A stretch of DNA of 64,000 nucleotides from CSP1-5 sp964348275 (GCA_964348275.1 CAYGBT010000001.1:1-64000); one strand, 5' to 3'; positions 37,974 to 47,040 are shown, counted from the stretch's first letter. Program-made: numbers and translations. Notes: a model not told the origin generated them from the sequence alone.

Positions 37974-38924
37974 ATGCCGAAAACAAGTCAGTTTGGACGA
38001 GCGATCTCACGCCGGGAGTTTGTGAAGATGCTCGGCGGGGCCGGTGTTGCCTTGTGTACGAGCGGTATCAGTACAGGGCTAGCCGCGACTCCGGCGGCCA
38101 TGCGGCTGAGGGCCATTCCCGGTAGTGGGGAAAAGATTGGTATCGTCGGCCTCGGCACGATGAAGGCGTTTAACGTCGGCACAAGCGAAGAAGAACGGGC
38201 GCCGCTGAGAGAGGTCATCCGCCTTCATCTGCAAGCAGGCGGGACCGTTATCGACACTGCACCGATGTACGTGAAGGCAGAGAGGGTGGTCGGGGACCTC
38301 CTGAGGGAGCTGAGCGCCACCCAAAAAGCCTTCATTGCAACCAAGGTCAGGACCGAGGGCCGGGAAAAGGGCATTACGCAGATGCGGGAATCGGAACGCT
38401 TGCTTGGCTTCGGTGCGATCGACCTGATGCAGATTCACAGTCTCGTCGACTGGGAAACCCAGTTGCCTACGCTGCGGCACATGAAAGCATCGGGCAAATA
38501 TCGCTACATCGGAGTCACTCATTCCAGAAAAAAGGCCCACGACCGTTTCGCGGAGGTGATCGCACGGGAACGATTCGATTTCGCCCAGATCAACTACTCG
38601 ATCGAAGAGCGCGACGCAGATAAACGAATCTTGCCGCTCGCCGCCGATCGCGGCATGGCGGTGCTTATCAACAAGCCCTTCGTGAAGGGGAAGTTATTCG
38701 ACAGGGTGCAAGGAAAAGAGCTGCCGCCGTGGACCGCAGACTTCGACTGTAAGAGCTGGGCCCAGTTCTTCCTCAAGTTCGTCCTGTCCCATCCGGCGGT
38801 CACCTGCGTCATCCCCGCGACCAGCAAGCCGAAACACCTGCTCGACAACGTCGAGGCGGGAAGCGGTCGTTTGCCGGATGCGAAAGAACGACAAAAAATG
38901 ATTGCGTTCTGGCATAGCCTGTAA
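37974..38924 (+). CDS. Tat-exported aldo/keto reductase (third copy)
   Basis: A 316-residue paralogue of the reductase at 5171. The ATG at 37974 has GGAG (37961-37964) 9 bp upstream and is chosen over a GTG at 37959. Twin-arginine signal ISRREFVKMLGGAGVALC. Catalytic residues sit in IDTAPMYV (Asp, Tyr), ATKVR (Lys) and QIHSL (His). The C-terminus shares FDCKSWAQFFLKFVLSHPAV and GSGRLPDAKERQKMI with the 5171 protein but is clearly diverged. Last gene of the gltBD cluster. Substrate unknown; a periplasmic carbonyl is implied by export. Confidence 0.92.
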   Translation: MPKTSQFGRAISRREFVKMLGGAGVALCTSGISTGLAATPAAMRLRAIPGSGEKIGIVGLGTMKAFNVGTSEEERAPLREVIRLHLQAGGTVIDTAPMYVKAERVVGDLLRELSATQKAFIATKVRTEGREKGITQMRESERLLGFGAIDLMQIHSLVDWETQLPTLRHMKASGKYRYIGVTHSRKKAHDRFAEVIARERFDFAQINYSIEERDADKRILPLAADRGMAVLINKPFVKGKLFDRVQGKELPPWTADFDCKSWAQFFLKFVLSHPAVTCVIPATSKPKHLLDNVEAGSGRLPDAKERQKMIAFWHSL

Positions 38925-39024
38925 CGCGGGAAAGTCGGACCCCCCACCTGGCTCTAACCCTGTGTATTTTACAGGGAAAGCCGTTCCGCCCCCGGCTTGA
39001 ACCCTTCGTTTTGTCCGACCGTCT

Positions 39025-39501
39025 TCACTCACAAATATAACAGAAACCGACTCCATCCACTGTTTGCGGTGTGTCCCGTTCGGCGTTAACAATGCAGAGA
39101 AAGCCGAAGGGTTCATTGGCGTCCTCGGGGTTTCGAAACTGGTGGGGGTCGTTCGGAGCGACGTACACGACATCCCCAAACTCCACCTTGTAGATGTAGC
39201 AGCCAAACTGAGCCTCACCACGCCCTCTTATTGGAATGACGACGTGCTCGTGTTCATGCTTCTCGAGCGTGCTGTACCCGCCCGGGGCGATCTCGAAATA
39301 CCGCACGTGGAACCGTTGAGACTCCCCGCGTTTCCCCGACAGCTCGCGGCGCGTGATGCCCTTCCAGGTCTCCGTGGTCTCTTTGTATGGCTCGACGGGA
39401 ATATCCCGCCAGGTAAAATCACCCTGGAGCCGGATCACTTTGCTGTGGTTGCCGACTAAGGAGGGTGGCGACGGGATCTGTTCGTTGACCTCGTTATCCA
39501 C
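39025..39501 (-). CDS. Cupin-domain protein
   Basis: A 158-residue single-cupin protein. Metal-ligand motif 1 is in GGYSTLEKHEHEHVVIPIRG and motif 2 in FGDVVYVAPNDPHQFRN. The first motif lacks the usual HxH spacing only slightly (HEHEH). About 50 N-terminal residues precede the barrel. Minus strand, convergent with the reductase. Members range from metal-dependent isomerases and dioxygenases to binding proteins; no substrate can be named. Confidence 0.87.
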   Translation of the reverse strand: MDNEVNEQIPSPPSLVGNHSKVIRLQGDFTWRDIPVEPYKETTETWKGITRRELSGKRGESQRFHVRYFEIAPGGYSTLEKHEHEHVVIPIRGRGEAQFGCYIYKVEFGDVVYVAPNDPHQFRNPEDANEPFGFLCIVNAERDTPQTVDGVGFCYICE

Positions 39502-39612
39502 GATTGAAACTCCTTGTTCAGAATTGCTCAGTAAAAGGATTCTACCACACGCCTCAGCCGCAAGGCCAGGAGGAGGATGACCAGGCCCGGCCAGCCGGCT
39601 GCTGACAAGGGC

Positions 39613-39712
39613 CGAAAGCCATGATAAAAAGAGGCAGGTGGTGTTGCACCTTCGGGCGGCAGAGGCCTTGCTCGATCCGTCGGATAGCCGGCCGGTCGGA
39701 TCGAATCATCCC
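39613..39712 (+). pseudogene. PolB 3'-end remnant 4
   Basis: In the gap 39502-39874. Reads VLHLRAAEALLDPSDSR, matching LLLRAAETLLGPVGYSA of the polymerase; the flanking ATGATAAAAAGAGG-type sequence aligns with its TATGACAGGGAAAG. Decayed by small indels. Nothing else in this gap looks coding. Confidence 0.6.
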
Positions 39713-39874
39713 GCGACCCGAAATGAGGCTTGACCCCCGACAGCGGGCGGGGCCACAATAAGCCATGCGTTGGGCCAGCCCATAAAGAGCCAATTCTTGA
39801 GCGGCGGTAGCCGGCAGAGGAACTCTTAATCTCGAGAGACAGCAGGTGATCTACTCAATGAGGGTTCACTTTCG

Positions 39875-40744
39875 ATGAAAAGGATAAAAGATCTATTCGA
39901 CCACCAGGAAAAGACATTTTCGTTTGAGCTCTTTCCCCCGAAAACCGACAAAGGGTATGAGAATTTACTGAAGACCATTGCCCAGCTTTGCGAGCTGAAG
40001 CCCGATTACATCTCCTGCACGTATGGGGCCGGTGGAGGGAATCGAGAAAAAACCTTTGATATTGTCCAACATATCGAAGAACACCATCACGTCATTGGCA
40101 TGGCCCATCTCACCTGTGTTTTGAATACAAAAACTGATATCGAGGCAATCGTGGAAGACATTAAATCTCGGGGCATCAGAAACATTTTGGCTCTTCGCGG
40201 TGATCCACCCCTGGAGCAGCCTGACTGGCAACCAACGGATGATAATTACAGATACAGTAGTGAACTCGCTGCGTTTATCCGTCAGAAGTACGGCGAATAT
40301 TTCGGAATTGCCGTCGCAGGATTTCCAGAAGGACATATTCTGTGCCCGGACAGAGAACAAGATGCAGAATTTCTCAAATTGAAAATTGAGGCCGGAGCTG
40401 ATTTTGTGATCACGCAGTTATTTTTTGATAACAAGGATTATTTCGAGTATGTCGAGAGATTACACAGACGTGGCGTTGCCGTGCGGGTGATTCCGGGAAT
40501 ACTCCCCGTTACAAATTATCAAGGTTTACAACGATTCTGCTCTGTATGCGGTGCAACCATTACCGACGAAGTGAAAAGAATCTTTGAGCCGCTACAAGAT
40601 GATCAAGAGGCGACTGAAAAAGCCGGCATTGAGTTTGCCATCCGCCAATGTCAAGGACTCCTAGACGCCGGCGCGCCTGGGATCCATTTCTATACGCTCA
40701 ACAAATTGCATCCAACTGTTGATATCTTGAAGGCTGTGAGATAA
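39875..40744 (+). CDS. metF: 5,10-methylenetetrahydrofolate reductase
   Basis: A 289-residue flavoenzyme making the 5-methyltetrahydrofolate used by MetH. Motifs: FSFELFPPKTDKGYENL, ISCTYGAGGGNREKT, HLTCVLNTKTDIEAI, NILALRGDPPLEQPDW (folate/FAD site), GFPEGH, FVITQLFFDNKDYFEYVE and PGILPVTNYQGLQRF. Length normal for bacterial MetF. First gene of an AT-richer operon with an isoprenoid-type enzyme and an ABC exporter; codon use differs from the flanks, pointing to transfer. The ribosome site is weak. Confidence 0.96.
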   Translation: MKRIKDLFDHQEKTFSFELFPPKTDKGYENLLKTIAQLCELKPDYISCTYGAGGGNREKTFDIVQHIEEHHHVIGMAHLTCVLNTKTDIEAIVEDIKSRGIRNILALRGDPPLEQPDWQPTDDNYRYSSELAAFIRQKYGEYFGIAVAGFPEGHILCPDREQDAEFLKLKIEAGADFVITQLFFDNKDYFEYVERLHRRGVAVRVIPGILPVTNYQGLQRFCSVCGATITDEVKRIFEPLQDDQEATEKAGIEFAIRQCQGLLDAGAPGIHFYTLNKLHPTVDILKAVR

Positions 40745-40754
40745 TCCGATCATT

Positions 40755-41777
40755 ATGGCTGAATTTTCTTTTCTATTAACCGTTGATGTCTTTAAAATAA
40801 GTCTCGATAAACAGAAGGAGGTTATTAGAGATTTCTGGAAGAAGGCCGGGCATGTTCTCGCTGATACAGGGGTCGAGCTCAAGCCCATACCCAGGAAATG
40901 GCTGTCCCTGAAGCACAATTATTTTTCAGTATTGTTTATCGTTATATTTCATGTCCTGGATATACCTCCCCAACGCTTGAAATTCTATGCTGGTATAAAC
41001 CACTGTCTTAGGACATGGGTGACTGCTTGCGATAACTTGCTTGATGATGAGCTGAAAGAACTGCTGGTGACGGACCTCCCGGAATATGCAAAAGTGTTTA
41101 AATCCGTCCATACGGTTCTTGTGGCAGACAGGATATTTTTTTTACTTCTCCGGGAAGGAGTTCAGGGAGGGATTATTACAGAAGACGAGCTGGAAGTGAT
41201 GCTCAACAATACAATGATGGCGATGTCTGAGTGCGGCAGAGAGGAGGCAGAAGAAGAAAGCGGAGTAGATTACTCCGTCTCACCTCAAGAAATACTGAAC
41301 GATATTCATATGGCAAAAACGGGACGGCTCTTCACGTCCCCTCTGGCAGCACCTATAGCATTGGGCGACATAAGTCTTACAGACGTAAAGGTCAAAACGG
41401 TGCACGAAGGTTTAAGTTCCTTTGGTTTGGGATGTCAGATTATTGATGATCTAAGCGATCTCGGAATGGATGTGTACAAGAGAAAGCATAACTACCTTGC
41501 CTCTGTGATCATGAACAGCCGTGATGGGACCGAGAAACAGAAATTCATGCAACTTCTTGATAATGCTCACTTAGTCAAGAATGACATTTATCTTTATCAG
41601 CAATTCTCCAGGGGGTCACAAGTGGCAATGGCTGAGTCCACAAAGCACTTCGAGAAGGCTCTTGATCTCTTGTGCAGGGCAGGACTGCCTTTGGATAAGT
41701 CCAAGCGGCGGATGTTCATCAAGACATTGTTGACCATTCTCGGACACCCCAAGCTTTTGCTTCACCTGCGTGGGTAA
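40755..41777 (+). CDS. Class I isoprenoid-synthase-fold protein
   Basis: A 340-residue all-helical protein resembling trans-isoprenyl diphosphate synthases. The first aspartate-rich region is CDNLLDDELKE (a DxxxDD variant of DDxxD); the second is QIIDDLSDLGMD. KTGRLFTSPLAAPIALGD aligns with the lysine-containing helix of the family. The first motif is atypical, so it may act on a modified or non-standard substrate, or bind rather than extend. Only 10 bp after metF and 2 bp before the ABC permease. Joint export or modification of a prenyl lipid is inferred. Confidence 0.75.
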   Translation: MAEFSFLLTVDVFKISLDKQKEVIRDFWKKAGHVLADTGVELKPIPRKWLSLKHNYFSVLFIVIFHVLDIPPQRLKFYAGINHCLRTWVTACDNLLDDELKELLVTDLPEYAKVFKSVHTVLVADRIFFLLLREGVQGGIITEDELEVMLNNTMMAMSECGREEAEEESGVDYSVSPQEILNDIHMAKTGRLFTSPLAAPIALGDISLTDVKVKTVHEGLSSFGLGCQIIDDLSDLGMDVYKRKHNYLASVIMNSRDGTEKQKFMQLLDNAHLVKNDIYLYQQFSRGSQVAMAESTKHFEKALDLLCRAGLPLDKSKRRMFIKTLLTILGHPKLLLHLRG

Positions 41778-41779
41778 TC

Positions 41780-42973
41780 ATGAAAGTGCCAATGAGAATA
41801 TGGATTTCTCTTGCCTTTCGCTTTGTCCGCCGCCACCGCCGGAAAACGATTGCAACAGGAGGTTTTATTATTATTGGAACAAGTGTGCTCGTCGTGATGC
41901 ACAGCGTAACGGTTGGGATTAATGACACAATGATCCTGAACACTACCCATTTGCATTACGGCCATGCCTTTATGGAGATTTCCGCGAAAACTTTTAATCC
42001 AAGAAGTCTAGCGCGACATGTAGCATCCAGACATGATGTTGAGGATGTACTGGTCCGTTATCGCTTCACGGCACTGCTTTCCGCAAGGGACAAAACTGTT
42101 CCGGTCATATTTTATGGCGTCGATCCGCTGCGGGAGGCGAAAAGGACTGCAATTGCGAAGCGTATCATTAGCGGACGGTATCCGAAAGATGATGAGAAAG
42201 GGGTTTTGATCGGATCAGGTGCAGCACGAAGGCTGTTGAGGAAAGATGGGGACCCTGTTTCAGTGGTGACAAGTGCCGGGGTCTTCCTTGGAACATTCCA
42301 TATAAGCGGTATCTACAGCACAGGCATTGACCGGTATGATGAGGGGATTGCTTATCTACCACAGGCGCAATTGGATGCCGGTACGAAAGAGAAACTGGAT
42401 GCGGAGGTATCCCTTTTCTTTGCGCGTCACTCGGATATCAATGCGATAACAGAAAAGATCAATCGAGATAGCCCTCTAGAACGTAAGTTTGCCACCTGGG
42501 ATTCGTTGATGCCTGATCTAGTACAGCTGATTGATATGAATTTTGTATCCATGAAAATCATTATGGTTCTTGTCTTTGCGCTGGTCGGGTTTGGTATCAG
42601 TAATAACTTCATTCTCACTTTGGTTGAACGATTCAGGGAATTCGGCATTCTGAAAGCGATGGGCGTGACACCGAGAGAATTGATTGGTCTAATCTTTCTT
42701 GAGAGCATGTTCATATGTTGTTTTGCAAGCCTCATTGGGCTTGTTTTAGGATGGGTTATCACAGAGACACTCGTACAGTATGGAATCGATTTCAGCTATT
42801 TCACCTCCCATAATCGTTACTTTGTTGTCAGTGGAGTGGTGTACCCTCGGATCACCATGGAGGGACTATATTGGCCGGCGGTTATTGCCTTTAGTGTTTC
42901 CCTCATATCTTCATATGTTCCGGCACGAATCGCAGGCAAGAGAGTCACTGCGGAAACGTTAAGGTTTGCATGA
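41780..42973 (+). CDS. ABC transporter permease, FtsX/LolC-like
   Basis: A 397-residue permease. One N-terminal transmembrane helix (IATGGFIIIGTSVLVVMH), a large periplasmic MacB-type domain (about 45-265), then three C-terminal helices (MKIIMVLVFALVGFGIS, IFLESMFICCFASLIGLVLG, PAVIAFSVSLISSYVPARI). FREFGILKAMGVTPREL is the coupling motif of LolC/LolE and FtsX-like permeases. Pairs with the ATPase that overlaps its stop by 4 bp (ATGA). Likely extracts or exports a lipid-linked substrate from the inner membrane. Confidence 0.92.
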   Translation: MKVPMRIWISLAFRFVRRHRRKTIATGGFIIIGTSVLVVMHSVTVGINDTMILNTTHLHYGHAFMEISAKTFNPRSLARHVASRHDVEDVLVRYRFTALLSARDKTVPVIFYGVDPLREAKRTAIAKRIISGRYPKDDEKGVLIGSGAARRLLRKDGDPVSVVTSAGVFLGTFHISGIYSTGIDRYDEGIAYLPQAQLDAGTKEKLDAEVSLFFARHSDINAITEKINRDSPLERKFATWDSLMPDLVQLIDMNFVSMKIIMVLVFALVGFGISNNFILTLVERFREFGILKAMGVTPRELIGLIFLESMFICCFASLIGLVLGWVITETLVQYGIDFSYFTSHNRYFVVSGVVYPRITMEGLYWPAVIAFSVSLISSYVPARIAGKRVTAETLRFA

Positions 42974-43644
42974 CAGATCACGTCATACGTCTGGATAACG
43001 TATCAAGGGTCTTCAAAAGTAACGGATCAGTGGTCAACGCCGTGTCGAGCGTCTCGTTTGCTGTACCGGGCCAGTCAATCTGGGTTCTTGCCGGTCCATC
43101 TGGCTCCGGCAAGACGACTCTTCTCAATCTAATTGGGGGAATGGATAGGCCAACTTCCGGTGAAATCATTGTGGGTAATTATCATTTGAATCAGATGGAT
43201 GAAAAGGAGCTTGCGTTATTTAGGCGGTTTCATGTTGGATTTATTTTTCAAGGGAACAACTTGATACCAACGTTTACGGTTTATGAAAATGTGGAACTCC
43301 CCCTCCTTTTGACCAGCGCTGGCAGGATGGATGAGAAGATCAAGGAAATGCTGGATACTGTTGGGTTGAAGGATAGAGCGTCGTTTTTGCCGAGGAGACT
43401 ATCTGGCGGAGAGGAGCAGAGAGTGGCAATAGCCCGGGCGCTCGTGCATTCGCCATCTGTGGTTCTAGCAGATGAACCAACAGCTAATCTAGATTCCGAG
43501 ACGGCTGCGGATATTTTTGATCTTCTTCTTGAATTGAATGATAAATTGAAGACGATTATCGTCTTTGCTACTCATGACCCTATGATTGTTGATAAGGCGA
43601 ATAATGTGTTAAAGCTTGCAGATGGAAAAATTGTGGGAAAGTAG
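42970..43644 (+). CDS. ABC transporter ATPase, LolD-like
   Basis: A 224-residue nucleotide-binding subunit with Walker A GPSGSGKTTLLNLIGG, Q-loop FIFQGNNLIPTFTVYENV, signature LSGGEEQRVAIARAL, Walker B VVLADEPTANLD and the switch His in IVFATHDPMIV. Belongs to the LolD/MacB/FtsE class that works with four-helix permeases. The start overlaps the permease stop. Last gene of the AT-rich operon. Confidence 0.95.
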   Translation: MTDHVIRLDNVSRVFKSNGSVVNAVSSVSFAVPGQSIWVLAGPSGSGKTTLLNLIGGMDRPTSGEIIVGNYHLNQMDEKELALFRRFHVGFIFQGNNLIPTFTVYENVELPLLLTSAGRMDEKIKEMLDTVGLKDRASFLPRRLSGGEEQRVAIARALVHSPSVVLADEPTANLDSETAADIFDLLLELNDKLKTIIVFATHDPMIVDKANNVLKLADGKIVGK

Positions 43645-43732
43645 TACAGTGCGATGGTGCGATAACATTGAAAAGTTTATATAGGTAATAGGTCTCATTC
43701 ATAAGAAGCGGAGTCGATGAGAGTATACGGAA

Positions 43733-43816
43733 TTGCTCTTTAGAGGCGGGGATACCCTGATAGCCCCGATCGGCTATCGGTTCGACAGTCTTCAATCCTG
43801 GCTGGAAAACGGCTAG
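43733..43816 (+). pseudogene. PolB 3'-end remnant 5
   Basis: A 27-codon frame plus TAG reading LLFRGGDTLIAPIGYRFDSL then QSWLENG, collinear with LLLRAAETLLGPVGYSADRL then QSYLSPS. More diverged in DNA than the other remnants but still open, and kept at the exact gene end. Gap 43645-44696 also holds a RAYT pseudogene and REP elements. Confidence 0.7.
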
Positions 43817-43880
43817 GCGCGATCTTGATCCTTGAGTTGTTCTTGTGCGCCGGCTTGAAGCGGAAGTAATCGGCCCTGAG

Positions 43881-43904
43881 AAGAAGGTATTAGGAACGTT
43901 TTTA
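43881..43904. repeat. REP-like palindrome upstream of the RAYT pseudogene
   Basis: AAGAAGGTATTAGGAACGTTTTT, a degenerate member of the AAAAAGGT..CAGGAACCTTTTT family seen at 45044-45066 and 45115-45138. Confidence 0.5.
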
Positions 43905-43975
43905 TTGACGGAATCCGGCCTTTTCTGTAGGGTGTCCCTGTGGGTGGATGGTGACGGGTAGCGGCTGGTGGAATT

Positions 43976-44616
43976 GTGTATCACGTCCTCAAGTGAGCCA
44001 ACGGTCGGCTAATTGTCTTTGACACGACGGGGATTACACGGGCTTCGAGCGCATGCTGGGGGAAGCGGTGGAACGGATGGACGTGCGCGTCTTGGCGTAT
44101 TGTTTTGTGCCGAAGCAATGACATCTGCTTCTCTGGCCCCGCGCAGACGGGGACCTGTCGAACTTTGTCGGTTGGGAGACACTCACTTAGAAGCAGCGCT
44201 GGTATGCGGACCGCGATTCGGCTGGACAAGGTCATCTCTACCAGGGACGCTTCAAGTCTTTCCCAGTGCAAACCGATGAACATTTCTTAACGGTGATGAG
44301 GTATGTAGAGCACAATGCCTTGCGTTCGTATCTGGTGGATCGAGCTTAGGAATGGCGGTGGTCGAGCTTGTGGCGGCGAGAGCAGGGAGGTGCCAGGGCG
44401 GCCAAATGGTTGAGCCCCTAGCCGGTGCAGTAACCATCTGCTTGGGTAAGGCTAGTCGACGTAAGGCAGGAGGACGAGGACGTGGAAACGCTGGAGCAGT
44501 GCGTCAGCCGGGGAAAGTCATTCGAGAGCAAAACATGGGTGGTGAGGCTGGCGAAACGAATGGGGCTTGAATCAACGCTGCGGCCCCAAGGCCGCCCAAT
44601 GAAACATGTTAGCTAG
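43976..44616 (+). pseudogene. REP-associated tyrosine transposase (RAYT), decayed
   Basis: A nearly full-length Y1-transposase-like gene broken by stops and at least two frameshifts. It starts VYHVLK-stop-ANGRLIVFD and continues DYTGFERMLGEAVERMDVRV then LAYCFVPKQ-stop-HLLLWPRADGDLSNF (the HUH site PNHWH is ruined), GHLYQGRFKSFPVQTDEHFL, the catalytic-Tyr region RYVEHNALRSYLVDRA, and the tail GLESTLRPQGRP before TAG at 44614-44616. Such proteins mobilise REP palindromes; palindromes flank it here. Confidence 0.85.
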
Positions 44617-44696
44617 CCGAGAAAGAGGAGAAAAGGCGGCAGAAACTTTCTCTTTTCACGCACGGATCTCGTCCTCTTAGGAAGGAGGGTATCCAC

Positions 44697-45017
44697 ATGT
44701 CCACTCTGCGGAAGCAACCGCTTGTGTTTCTGGTGGCAGTTGTCCTGGTGGTCACCTGGGTAGCATCCCCTGTCCTGGCCGAAGAGAAGCAATATCAGTA
44801 TACCGCTGAAGACGATAGAAATGCGGTGACCATGATGTTTGACCTTGTGATTTACAGGCCTGTTGGTATCGGTCTAACAGCCATCGGGACGGCCTTCTTT
44901 ATCGTCTCTCTCCCCTTTACTTTACCCGGGGGTAACACTGATGAGGCCGCTGAGAAGCTAATGAGGGAACCTTTCAATCACACCTTTGCTCGTCCTCTAG
45001 GGGCGGGGATTTTCTGA
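44697..45017 (+). CDS. Small exported membrane protein
   Basis: A 106-residue protein with GGAGG about 8 bp before the ATG. Signal segment at residues 10-29 (LVFLVAVVLVVTWVASPVLA) and a second hydrophobic helix (VGIGLTAIGTAFFIVSLPFT) ending near a conserved-looking LPGGNTDEAAEKLMREPFNHTFARPLG. Small proteins with this layout occur widely in environmental Gram-negatives without known function. Stands alone. Confidence 0.72.
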   Translation: MSTLRKQPLVFLVAVVLVVTWVASPVLAEEKQYQYTAEDDRNAVTMMFDLVIYRPVGIGLTAIGTAFFIVSLPFTLPGGNTDEAAEKLMREPFNHTFARPLGAGIF

Positions 45018-45043
45018 AGAAAAACCAAGGCGGGTCGAGGCAG

Positions 45044-45066
45044 AAAAAGGTGTCAGGAACCTTTTT
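45044..45066. repeat. REP palindrome downstream of the RAYT pseudogene
   Basis: AAAAAGGT-GTCAGGA-ACCTTTTT, perfect 8-bp arms. Confidence 0.65.
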
Positions 45067-45114
45067 ATTGCCGTGCGGCGCTATCTCTGCGATCGGCCCT
45101 TAATCTTACATGTG

Positions 45115-45138
45115 AAAGAGGGGCCAGGTATCTTTTTC
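45115..45138. repeat. Degenerate REP unit
   Basis: GAAAGAGGGGCCAGGTATCTTTTT, similar to 45044-45066. The rest of the gap 45018-45347 shows no gene. Confidence 0.45.
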
Positions 45139-45347
45139 GTTTTGAGTTCCGATCCGAGGACGGCGCAAGAGACCTGAGCGTGCCGCAGGCTTTAAAGCAT
45201 GACATGTTTTGTCTATTTCGAGTCAGGTATATTAATAACGTATACAGTCCCTAGAGAATCCTGCAAGATAGTATGGGCTGAGAGAAGACCTGGTCAAAGG
45301 AGGAGCGAAGCCAAAATCTGGTATGATGCTTGGTCAGGTGGTGGAGA

Positions 45348-45860
45348 ATGGGAGCAACAGAGATAAGTGACACGGTACCGGAATCCGCAAAAAGGCGTGT
45401 CGGCAATATCATGACCACGAAGGTGGTGAAAGCTTACCAAGATACACCGGTAAGCCAAATTGCTCGCTTGATGTCTGACCATCAGATTAGCGGTTTACCC
45501 GTTGTTGATGATAACGATCGGGTCTTGGGCGTCATTACTGAACTCGACATGATCCTCCGCAATACTCGGTTCAAAGTGCCCGCCTTCTTCACGATTCTCG
45601 ATTCAATTATTTATCTGGAACGGCCTAAACAGGTCCGCAAGCGCCTGGAACACATGCTGGGCACAACGGCCGGAGAAATTATGTCTTCACCTGCTGTTAC
45701 GGTTACCCCGGAGGCCACGCTTGAAGAATTGGCTGAATTAATGGTTGAGCGTCGCATGAACCCCATTCCTGTCGTAGAGGCTGATCGGTTGGTCGGCATT
45801 GTGAGCCGTTCTGACATCATCCGTCTCATGGCACAGGATTTTGGCGGGGATGAAAGTTAG
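45348..45860 (+). CDS. Tandem CBS-domain protein
   Basis: A 170-residue protein made of two CBS domains: VGNIMTTKVVKAYQDTPVSQ with ISGLPVVDDNDRVLGVITELD, and AGEIMSSPAVTVTPEATLEE with MNPIPVVEADRLVGIVSRSD. A 40-residue insert (KVPAFFTILDSIIYLERPKQ) lies between them, as in the HPP/IMPDH-like CBS proteins of many bacteria. CBS pairs bind adenine nucleotides and act as energy or ion-strength sensors. The exact start is uncertain: a TTG at 45330 is also in frame and neither has a good ribosome site. Confidence 0.88.
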   Translation: MGATEISDTVPESAKRRVGNIMTTKVVKAYQDTPVSQIARLMSDHQISGLPVVDDNDRVLGVITELDMILRNTRFKVPAFFTILDSIIYLERPKQVRKRLEHMLGTTAGEIMSSPAVTVTPEATLEELAELMVERRMNPIPVVEADRLVGIVSRSDIIRLMAQDFGGDES

Positions 45861-45918
45861 GCTTGAAGCACGCTGAATCTGGACGGGGAGAGGCCAGAGC
45901 TCAGCGAGGAGGTGTTTG

Positions 45919-46260
45919 ATGCCAGAGCAGATTTCGAAGTATCCGGAGGTGACCCTCAAGGTGCTGAAAGGGGCAGGGGCTCGGTGTGGCGAAGGGGTCG
46001 AGCAGAGGATCCTAACCCAATGTCCTGCCGAGCGTTTCTGTGCCCTTCCAACCGGTGAGATTTGCGTCTACGGGATTAACCAAATTCCGCAGATGACGCA
46101 AATCACAACTCAGGAGCTTGCTCGTGTCATCTGTCCGTCCGAACAGCAGCCAGCGACGGCCTCCGCAGCAGTCTCCAAGGCCGATGTGGCTTTACTGGGA
46201 GCGACCCTCGCCGTGGGACTGATGGCCGGAAGGTTCTGGGGCAATTTTAAGGGGCGCTGA
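45919..46260 (+). CDS. Hypothetical protein with C-terminal membrane helix
   Basis: A 113-residue protein; GAGGAGG (45906-45912) lies 6 bp before the ATG. Five cysteines sit in the first 75 residues (GARCGEG, TQCPAERFC, GEICVYG, RVICPSEQ), which could bind metal or form disulfides. A hydrophobic segment (VALLGATLAVGLMAGRFWG) closes the protein, suggesting tail anchoring. No family recognised. Only 3 bp before the amidohydrolase, so probably one operon. Confidence 0.68.
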   Translation: MPEQISKYPEVTLKVLKGAGARCGEGVEQRILTQCPAERFCALPTGEICVYGINQIPQMTQITTQELARVICPSEQQPATASAAVSKADVALLGATLAVGLMAGRFWGNFKGR

Positions 46261-46263
46261 GGC

Positions 46264-47040
46264 GTGCACAAACCAATAGAAAATTTCAAGGTCTTCGATA
46301 GCCATTTTCACATCATTGACAGCCGGTTCCCCCTCGTGCCAAACCAGGGGTACTTACCCGACAATTTTACATCCGCTGATTACATAAAACGTGTTAAGGA
46401 CCTGAACATCGTTGGGGGAGCCATCGTATCTGGATCGTTTCAAGCATTTGATCAGACTTATCTACTGACAGCTTTAGAAGAACTCGGACCTACATTTGTG
46501 GGAGTGACACAGTTATCCGCTTCAGTTCCCGACGAGGAAGTCTTGAGGCTGAACGACGCTGGCGTGCGGGCAGTTCGCTTTAACCTGAAACGTGGTGGTT
46601 CCGAAGGCGTTGAGAAATTGGAATTTCTTGCGGAACGAGTGCATGAGATCGCCGGCTGGCATGTCGAGCTCCATGTAGATTCTCGTCACCTTTCTGATTT
46701 GTATTGCATTCTCGTGGCATTGCCATCCGTTTCTCTTGACCATCTGGGCTTATCAAAGGCAGGTTTTGACATACTTCTCAAATTGGTTGAACGAGGAATC
46801 CACGTAAAGGCGAGCGGATTCGGCCGCCTGGATTTTGAGGCTTTACCGGCTATAGAGGCCATTCTTTCTATTAACCCCACTGCGCTTATGTTCGGGACCG
46901 ATTTGCCACCCACACGAGCCGAGCGGCCCTTTCATGATGACGACCTTAAACTGCTCGTAGAAGCCGTCGGTGAACCAATGACAAAGAAAATTCTGTACGA
47001 GAATGCTGTGTCGTTCTACCGACCACGCGCGGCAATATAA
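46264..47040 (+). CDS. Amidohydrolase-2-family TIM-barrel hydrolase
   Basis: A 258-residue metal-dependent hydrolase starting at GTG. FDSHFHIIDSRFPLVPNQGY is the HxH metal motif of amidohydrolase family 2; further family features are GVRAVRFNLKRGG, WHVELHVDSRHL (His), SLDHLG and MFGTDLPPTRAERPFHDDDL (Asp). Relatives include lactonases and decarboxylases of aromatic or sugar-acid pathways. Substrate unknown. Closely follows the Cys-rich membrane protein gene. Confidence 0.9.
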   Translation: MHKPIENFKVFDSHFHIIDSRFPLVPNQGYLPDNFTSADYIKRVKDLNIVGGAIVSGSFQAFDQTYLLTALEELGPTFVGVTQLSASVPDEEVLRLNDAGVRAVRFNLKRGGSEGVEKLEFLAERVHEIAGWHVELHVDSRHLSDLYCILVALPSVSLDHLGLSKAGFDILLKLVERGIHVKASGFGRLDFEALPAIEAILSINPTALMFGTDLPPTRAERPFHDDDLKLLVEAVGEPMTKKILYENAVSFYRPRAAI

